Below the pieces are notes generated by a model. It saw only the letters and a program-made list of their open reading frames with translations, did no database searches and was not told the DNA's origin. Made by a program: the position numbers and the translations under genes. From Gnetum montanum (lineage: Eukaryota; Streptophyta; Gnetopsida; Gnetales; Gnetaceae), in NCBI GenBank assembly GCA_015680685.1, contig MNCI01010839.1, positions 44,404-108,403 on the forward strand: 64,000 nt of DNA, read 5' to 3'. Shown here one piece after another: positions 56,053 through 64,000 of this stretch. Each line of letters starts with the position of its first letter. The first letter of the stretch is position 1.

Positions 56053-59000
56053 CTAAACTAAAGGAGGCTGCTGAGTGACATTCGAAGGAGGAAGTGGTGG
56101 GTCATTCCCACCCTCACCACTAGGGCCACCAGTGTCTCCTAAGACCTAAAATGTAATAACATATAGCTAGTTAGTAACCCATATCCAAGATCATGGCTTA
56201 GAAAAAAGACTAAAACATAAAATATATTATACCTGTGGAGATTTTGATTCCATTACTTTTAGGGGTAGATGGGGATGGCCTTCTTCTAAATGATGATGGA
56301 TTTGGTCCTCTGTCATGTTGACCAAGTCAACATCCCCAAAATCAATGCTAGAAAGGATGTTGATCCTATCTATAGAAGTCTAATTAGGAGGCTCATGAGT
56401 AGTAGCAATTGTAGAGGTCTTACTTACAATAGTGTTAATCTAAAGAGTACGCGATTGCTCTACCTTGAGAGTACTTTCAAAAAGTTGATAAGAACATTTC
56501 ACCTAGATCTCCTAAATGAGAAACTCTCTCTTGTGCTATTAAACCAACTCCTTCTTGATCCCCCTTAGGTAGGCCTCATGATCGATCTTATACTATCACT
56601 TGTGAGCCTTTTGTGTCTTGTCCGACTATAGGACCCAAGCACAGTGATCCTTCCAGTCCTTAACCTTTTAAGAGATGAGGTCCATCTATATACATTTTTC
56701 CACCATCTTTCATAGGATTACTACTTTTTCCTATACAACATGCTAGTAGTAGGCCCACATGATCTTCTTAGTCAACAATTCCCCTAAGTTAGCCACTTGG
56801 GCTTCCACAAAGGCCTTACAATCTCAGTGATCTTTTATTGTATCCTCCTATATTTGAGCCTTTTCTATTAAGGATACAACTTCCTCCCATATGGATTTAT
56901 TGGACCTTTCTAGACCCCATGAAGGGTTTGCACAAAATATTTCTAAATCAGTAATGGTCTCATATAACTTCACGGGTATTCTAGACACATCAAAAGGAAG
57001 CCTAGGCAAGGAGTCTATCTCCATGTCTCTACTGGGGTCCCATTCCACAAAAGGCACTACACAAGCATAAAATACAACCATAAAAGACAACATAAGATAT
57101 ACATAATGCAAGTACATCTCACAACTAAAGCACATAAAACAAAATCCTTACCTATCTTAAGCATGAACTAGTGCAATCGATCGATGATGTTCTTAGCCAT
57201 CCTTCATAGAAACTTCACTTTGTCTAGAGTCTCTACCCATGGTTTCACATGAAACTTAGGGATGTGAGTTTGTGCTAGTGGATTAGGAACTATGATAAAC
57301 ATAACAATAATTAAAAGATTAGGATGATAGCCAAAGATAACTAATGAGATATAATGAAAATGTTAAGGCATAGGCATACCTGGCTTCTCCTCCTCTCCCT
57401 CCTCTAGGATGATGATGGGAGAGGTACCTAGTATTGCCTCACCAAACGAGGCATCCAAATGATCTGTACCTACATCAAAAAATATTTCAACGATAGGTTT
57501 CTTTAGGAGTACCTCTTCTACATGCCTTTGTTCATCCCCCATAGTAGCTTGGGTTACTATAACCTAATGCTTATCTACAACCATAGAACATGGAAAATTG
57601 GTTAGCACATGAAACCATAAAGTATCCATAAAATTTTAAAACATGAAATAGAAAAATTTAAACAAAGCATACTTTCAACCACTTTCTATGATGAATTAAG
57701 CTTAAACTTAAGTTTCTTTGGGATAGGTTGATATGATGCTGGGGGTGCCTCCTCCATAGGCCTTTTGAGTTTCTACCTAGCTTCCCCTTTAACCTCCATG
57801 CATTATCATTTGACATCCTAGATACTAGCAAGAAATGAGAGGGGCTAATCATCATTAGTACTATTAGGATACTCTTACTACCTAACATCAAGATTCTTAG
57901 TGGTGATGAATAATGTATCATCCATCCCCTCCAGTGGATTTTGGGCTTGCACTGTTGGATAAATGTGCTTTATCCAAGGCCTTAAAAGTTTACTTGGATC
58001 TTGGGAAATCCATCGTCCATTCCTATACACCATCAAAAAATCTACAAACCCCTTTAGATAACCTACAAAAGATACAATGTGCATATGGATTGTTGTAGAG
58101 GTATCAACATGGACTCTAAGGATCTCCTCATAAAGCCCAATAGCGAAAGTAGTTGCCCAATCAAATCTAATGCCCTCCATTAGGACCATATTAAAGGTCC
58201 ACCCTTGTGCTAGGCTAATTACCTTCTTTTGTGATAGTAGTTTGGAAAATTCATGAGACCTAATCAAAGGATATGATTCCTTTGCATCAAGGTTCATGAA
58301 GCTATCCATCAAAATTCTAGAGTGAACCATGTTGGCACCAAGCCACTCTAGAACTTCATAACAATGACCTAATTCCCTTACTATGCTAGTGCGAACCTTT
58401 GCCACATTAGTAAGGATATCAAAAAAGTTGTAAAAGAGGCTAAAACCTATGTCCATGTTCACCTTTATACCTTAGATGATGGTGCTAAAAAAAACTTTCT
58501 CATCAAAGGAGTTGATGAAATGCAACATATCTGTAGTAGGAATGGAAGGGATAGGTGCCATAAATACATTGAGCAAACCTACACCTAGGATTTTTGCTTG
58601 AACATATATAGGCACTAGTCACTTTAACCACTTCTATGTTGGTATCACTTCACCAAACTTCAGGGTGAGGGTATCCTCATGATGCAAACCTAAAAGTGGT
58701 ATAGTGACATCAACCAAGATGGAAGGTTTTGCAAAGCAATAACCAAATTTTAGCATCAATATAAGCAATTTCAATGATTAGGTAAAGTAATAGAACACTC
58801 AAAGTTATAGCCATAAAAACACTAAAAGTTATAGCCTTTACATTTACCTTTACTTTTCTACTATAGTGTGGAGGTCCTCCCTACAAGGTTCTAGTCCATG
58901 TTATTGACATCTACCCACTAGTTGTGCATTTTCCTATCATCATTACACCTTTTCTATACATGGTTGAACCTGGTGGTGTATTCATCAAAGTCCCCTCTAA

Positions 59001-61480
59001 ACTATTAATACATAGGAGTTCTAATTTAAGGACTCTTGGTAAATTTGTCCAAAGCATTTTGATCCACTGCCAAGATTTGATTATTGATGATCAAGCCCTA
59101 ATCATTGACCTTGTACCTATAAGAAGTTGTAAAATCAATGAAGTTAAGGAAAAAAATTAAGCCAAAACCATAAAATAATTATAATAATCATGCTTACCCT
59201 TATAGATGGTACATGGTTCTAGGTGAGTTCTGGAATAATGTGTGGGCCTTATGTGCCAGCATCAAAGTATTATTAATATTATACTAACTATACTTTGGAA
59301 TCTTCTAGATTTCTGATAGGTAACATAAACTTATGGCATCTACTAGTCTCCTTGTAGTCTTAGAACTAGCCTATCAGTAATGTATTTGGAAATTAGGCTA
59401 GATGTCTAAGGCAAAATGGTCTCCACATCAATGCTAGCTACATTTACAAATGAGTGTGACCATAGCATCACATTGAAGTTCCTAAGGAGATAGCCAAGGA
59501 AGTCCCTTGCCCCAGGCCAGAACAACAATGAGAGCTTCCCAAAAGGCATATCATATGGTGGGGTGGTGGTCTTAGGATGACCAATGTAACACAAGATACC
59601 AACCAACTCCACTATGATGAGAATAGGCCTTAAAAAGGCCCTGCATAAAGCAAAGCATAAAAATGTTAGTACCAATTGAAATTACTTAACAAATTTGGAT
59701 AAAACATCTAGTTGGAGGTAAAATTAGCCTTTGTAAAAAGCTCTACAGTGTTTTTTTAAAATATTCTAAGTAATTCCACAAGAAGACATTATTACAAGCT
59801 TGCATAACTTTACATCATGACCAATGAAAATTTCTTAACAAATTTAGAAAAAACTTTCTAAGTCAAAGGTGAAATTAGCCTCTATAAAAAGCTCTTACAT
59901 GTTTACCTAAATTAGTTTGAGAAATTCCATAAGAGCATTGTTACCATATTTTATAGCCTTTATAGCTGAAACATTATAGCTAAAACTAAGTCTTATCCTA
60001 AATTCTTCATAAATTTAGAAAAAGCATCTAAGTTATCCATGAATTTGGAAAACACATGGAAGTTATGCATAAGTTTAGGAAATAGCATCTACATTATGCA
60101 TAAATTTAGAAAAAATCAAGCTTAAGTTTAGAAAAAACATCTTAATAATGCAAATCATGCATGAATTTTGAAAAAACATGTTAACTATGCACAAATTTAG
60201 AAAAAAGCATAAGAAACTTAGAAAAAGTCATGTACCCATAGTAAAAGCTCATTTAAAATAGGAAAATCTTTTAATCTTCTTAGAAAAGCAAAATTAAGCA
60301 TTAATTTTTCATGTTCACAAAATAAAAACATAAGTTACACATATCAACCACTTCCATTACCAAGTGGGTAATGTACTACAACCATGATTTTTCCTTGTTC
60401 ACACAACCACAGCCAAAAAAATCATCAAAAACTCATTTGAGCTCCAATCAGAGTGGTTCCACCACTTTTTAAAAGCCTAAATTGATCCCTAAACATCCAT
60501 GCTTAGAAAATAATTCAAAACCTTTTCCATTGATGAAGGAAAAAGTCTTCAATTTGGGAAATAATCTGAAAATGGCACAAACATCCCTATTACACATGCT
60601 TAATAAGAAATTTGTAGAAAATTTTTTTTAAGTTCAATCAGAGTGATTCCAACTTTTTTGGAATTTTGAAGTTAATGCCTATGTAGACATGACTAGAAAA
60701 TAGCCAAAACCTTTATTGTATCCTTAGAAAAAATTTGCAAAGTTACATAAAATTACAAAAGTGACACAAACAACCTAACTATGTAATGTTAGGAAAACAA
60801 CCATAACTTCTTCGTTTCAAGGTCAAATTAAATGAGAAGATAGCCATAAGAAAGCTTAAATGAAGGAATAAAACCACATGACCTTAAATTTTACAAATTT
60901 TAAGCTGTTATACTAAGAAAAATATATATCTTTGCTTACTTTTTCACATCAAAACTTCAAAAATCTCAAAACCTAGATTTCATATAGCCATGGAAATAGT
61001 CAAAATAGCCAAAATTGTTAAAACCCACTAAAATTCACATAAAAATAATGGAGTAAGATTTAGTTAAAATTTAATTTTAACAAATCCTAAGGGCTATATT
61101 TGAAAAGAACAGCCACACCCGAAAATTTTGAAAAAAAATAATGTATGAAATAGCAAGCACTATTTTCAAAATCAAATCTACCAAAGCTAAAGTAATGAAA
61201 AAGCTATACATTTGCATGGGAGAAGCCAAAATAGGAGCTATGATTTCATCAAAATTCCATTTTAATCCCTCCACTAGAGTAGATCTGAAAAAATTGACAT
61301 TAACACATAGGAAGCAAAAAACTAAAAAAAAAAAAAAACAATAAGAAGAAAAGGCAAAAATATGTAGAATTGCCTACCTCAGAGTAGTAATAGAAGAAGC
61401 CTAAATGAAGAAGGACCTGAGAACTTCTTCTAACTCTCGAGCACATTCATCCACCTTCTAAATTATATGATTTTGAGTAT
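56053..61480 (-). pseudogene. Antisense split gene of element E: most diverged FCP1-like copy
   Basis: Minus strand. Exon 1 about 61480-61378 (KVDECARELEEVLRS, donor GAG|GTAGG); intron 1 to 59641; exon 2 59640-59198 with LIIVELVGILCYIG, DFLGYLLRNFNVMLWSH and NTLMLAHKAHTLFQNSP, again without the catalytic Asp pairs; exon 3 from 59116. A helical exon spans 58462-57878, an open frame of 194 codons that includes SYPLIRSHEFSKLLSQKK and GYLKGFVDFLMVYRNGRW, aligned with KEVYPIFCACTFPQLLSQGK and WHFIEFFLV in B. 57070-56640 is the WDPSRD segment and coiled coil (VKDWKDHCAW). The last exon ends at 56053 with NDPPLPPSNVTQQPP. It belongs to the plus-strand element E, so it too is antisense to its host. 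Confidence 0.65.
59641..61377. repeat. Intron 1 of antisense gene E with minisatellites
   Basis: 60005-60240 is a 30-31-bp minisatellite (starts 60008, 60038, 60068, 60099; unit CATAAATTTAGAAAAAGCAT). 59674 and 59820 start two copies of a unit of about 146 bp (TTAGCCTYTRTAAAAAGCTC). A third pair with AATCAGAGTGRTTCCA occurs near 60448 and 60639. No gene seen. Confidence 0.75.
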
Positions 61481-61604
61481 TTCCCCACTCATTGCTTTGG
61501 TGCTATGATAGGCTTAATGTTGGGAATGGCTAAAAATTGAAGAGGATGAGAGAGCAACACTGGTTGTGAGGAAGATGGGAGGCTTTCATGTTGAGAATTG
61601 GTTA

Positions 61605-61618
61605 TTTATACCATAAGA
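61605..61618 (-). promoter_or_regulatory. TATA box of antisense gene E
   Basis: Minus strand GGTATAAATAACC, about 130 bp upstream of the exon-1 coding stretch, equivalent to the B and C boxes. Confidence 0.5.
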
Positions 61619-61959
61619 ACCTCTTCTAGATCTCTCCTCAAATGCACTATTTCTATAGAACGATAGTTGTAATCAAAACTTGTAAAATATGACACATAAA
61701 ACCCATCTAAAACCTAAACGCACACCTTGAAACCCCAAGCGCCACTTTAGTGCACCATAACTACAAGTGAACTAAAGTGTAAAGGGGGAAAGTCTAGATC
61801 ACATTGGTTTAGCATGAAAAACAAATTCATTTTTCAAAATTTTGAATTTTTGGATTGTTGGCCCCACCCTATGCCTTCACTGTTAACCAAAAATTTCATC
61901 AATGCTAATATTTTTGCCAATTTTGACTCTTAAAACCTTATGGCAACCTTAACGTCATG

Positions 61960-63925
61960 CATCCATGCTAGTAATACCATGACCAACATGGAAAGATGAC
62001 TATTTTTTTAAAAATTCATTATAATTATGAATATTTTTCTATTTTTAGTAACCCAAACCTACCTTTTTCAACCCTGGGATTTCAAAATAGGGTAAGACAT
62101 GAGCAAGGCTAGACACCATGGATTTCCATGCTAGGGTAGTAATGCCCAACATGGAAGAAGGGGGGTAATAATCAATCTTACCTCCCAACATTCATCTAGC
62201 ACAAGTTTGATCCCAAAGTAGGCCCCACATGACCTAGAACCCCTTCAAGCATCTTTGATAGTCTTAGAATCCCACCAAAACTGGTTAAAATTAATTGAAA
62301 TTTAGGGTTTGGTGTTTTCCACACTGGGGGAGGGTTCTTCCATGTCGAGCCTTTCACCCATAGCATGGATAGATGGGGGGAAGCAAAAAATGATCTAGAT
62401 TGATGACCTATAACCAATTCTTGATGCCTGGTGACCCCTAAACCCTATTGGAACCCTCTAGAGCTTCTAAAAGTCCCAAAGTGATCAAATATGATATAAA
62501 AATATCATCCCTCTCTCATCCACACTAGGTCCATCATGTCATGCATGGAAGAAAGGGGGGAGATAGCATGAGGCACTTAGAAGCCTATGAATTAACAACT
62601 CTTAACACCCAACATTGACCATCAACACTAGCAACCTCAAAGGTTGACATGCATGGCTGATTAGCTATTGAATTGGCATAGATCTAACTTTCTTTATTGG
62701 GGAAGACCTCTTTTACACTAAGCCTTCCACACTGAGTTTCATGGTTCTTCCACATTGGGGATCCATTTATCAATACTAACAATGGTATCCTTAGTGTGGA
62801 AACTCAAGGGGGACTTGCTTGGAGCTCATAAACACCTCAGAATGACATTAAATGAGCTTTCATGTTCTCTAGAACCCTAGTAGTAGCTATTGAAGCCCTT
62901 AAAAATCCCAAAACTAATCCTAGATGGCCAAAAGGTAGTTCCCCCTAATTTTTCATCCTAAATTCTCTATCCCCAAATTGGAAAAAGAAGGGTAAGAAAA
63001 AAAAACCACTTAGGGATATCCAAAACTACTAAATTTTGACATGGGTCTATAGCCCTTGACCTTGGCAACTTCAAGAGGTAACATGCATGGTCAGTTATGA
63101 CTTGAATTGGTCTAGATCTAGGACTCTTTCTTCTTCCATGTTGGGGTGAATTCTCCAACAAGGAAACAAGGGGGAGATGCTACTTTCCACTTATAGTAAC
63201 AAGATGGCACTCCTGGAAATCAAAGATCTACACCAGAGAAGCCTAGGACCTCATAGCCTCAAGATTTTTCTTTTATTACCTCATCTCAATCTCTAAAATC
63301 CATTTCACCATTCTTCCATGCTACAGTAACTCCCCCAAAATTGGAAATAAGGGGGAAGACCTTAAGTACCCTTAAACAACCTTCAAACATGTACAAAATT
63401 AGCTAGAAACTTGCAAAATCAAAGTCTACAATCCTAGGGGCCTAGAAACCTAGTTAAAGTGATTCTAAATCATTTTAAATTCATAAAAAAGATGTCTCCC
63501 TATTATTTCATGCTATGGATACTATGCTCAATTTGGAAAAGAAATGGGAAAGCCATTTTGACATATCGTGACACTCATAATTACCTTAAATTACCTTGGA
63601 ATGAAGCTAGGAGATGCACAAGTTCCAGATCTAGACTCCAGCTACCTATTTGACAATTGTTGACATTATTTTTTCTTTGATTTTGGTTCTCCATGCTAAA
63701 ACCACTCTTTTCCACTTTGGTCAACATGGAAACAAAGGAGGAAGGCTTCAAGACTTACTTTTTACAGACCTCAAGAGTGCCCAATTTTGATGAATCTAAA
63801 CTTGCACTACCTTAGGAAGATCCTGAACCTTCATTTTGGATCTCTAAGCATTCCAAAAAAAATTTTCATTGGTTTCCTCACTAAGGATCCCCATTTTCAT
63901 GCTAAGCCCAGCGTGGAAGCCTCAA
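61960..63925. repeat. Degenerate tandem repeat, period about 190 bp
   Basis: A core like TTCCATGCTA followed within 40 bp by TTGGAAAxAAGGGGGAAG recurs near 61967, 62124, 62332, 62524, 62757, 62950, 63130, 63315, 63505, 63695 and 63893. Copies are much diverged. No open gene; the short open frames here are incidental. 61620-61960 and 63925-64000 hold nothing further that I recognise. Confidence 0.6.
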
Positions 63926-64000
63926 AATGCTTGCTTTTGGAGTTCAAACAACCCAGAAATAGCCCTATTAATTCCCAAACTCACCTAATAGCCTTGTGCC

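Larger units (their letters stand above)
35946..64000 (+). mobile_element. Element E, outer element split by C (and by B on its left)
   Basis: 35946-37216 carries protease and spacer on the plus strand, and 55931-61480 carries the antisense gene on the minus strand. In A, B and C the order protease, spacer, 3' end of antisense gene is the same, so removing C (37217-55930) restores the expected order in E. ATAAC/ATAGC flank C. The RT of E is not reached by 64000. Confidence 0.68.

Noticed and set aside
1-64000. tRNA, rRNA or conserved host genes
   Set aside because: No cloverleaf-like, rRNA-like or intact host coding sequence was recognised; all coding similarity is element-borne.

Overview
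The window is intergenic DNA of a land plant with a large, repeat-rich genome. It holds old, mutually nested LTR retrotransposons and I see no ordinary host gene. Plant origin is argued from two element types. The first is a Ty3/gypsy lineage of Tat/Ogre type: pol carries a YVDD reverse transcriptase, a gypsy-type RNase H, a second GDSQLVVNQ-type RNase H and an integrase. The second is an Athila-like element with a tRNA-Asp type primer-binding site. The species cannot be named from this sequence. Almost every reading frame is broken by stops and frameshifts, so the genes are annotated as pseudogenes.

Layout, reconstructed from LTR boundaries (TGTAGC...GTGTTTCA as read on +), primer-binding sites and homology between copies. 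(1) 1-1338: end of the 5' LTR of an element A' that continues off the left edge; it interrupts the RNase H region of element A. (2) 1339-14743: element A, minus orientation, itself inserted in the second RNase H region of element B. (3) 14744-35945: element B, minus, interrupted at 17368-24376 by element F, an Athila-like plus-strand element with 5-bp target duplications and no visible RT or integrase. (4) 35946-37216 and 55931-64000: two parts of an outer element E in plus orientation. (5) 37217-55930: element C, minus, 18.7 kb, complete with both LTRs, inserted in E.

The striking feature is shared by A, B, C and E. Gag-protease and RT-RNase H-integrase are separated by about 6 kb, and that gap holds a spliced, promoter-bearing gene on the opposite strand. 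Its first part resembles the FCP1/NLI-interacting-factor (HAD) phosphatase domain with eroded catalytic motifs. The middle is a helical region reminiscent of plant transposon-associated domains. The end is a coiled coil plus an acidic tail. In A I can place seven exons, most with clear GT-AG borders. The cassette is bracketed by arrays of a short hairpin-forming repeat (core AGTTTAAGGYC...GRCC). The LTRs and the introns of the antisense gene within one subfamily share a palindromic vocabulary: GCGTATACGC in A, and TGCTACGCTA/TAGCGTAGCA in B and C.

If intact copies exist, gag-protease and RT-integrase would be expressed from the LTR on one strand, probably by splicing out the cassette (Ogre elements are known to have an intron between protease and RT). 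The cassette gene would be transcribed the other way from its own TATA promoter. None of the copies here looks capable of making a full protein.
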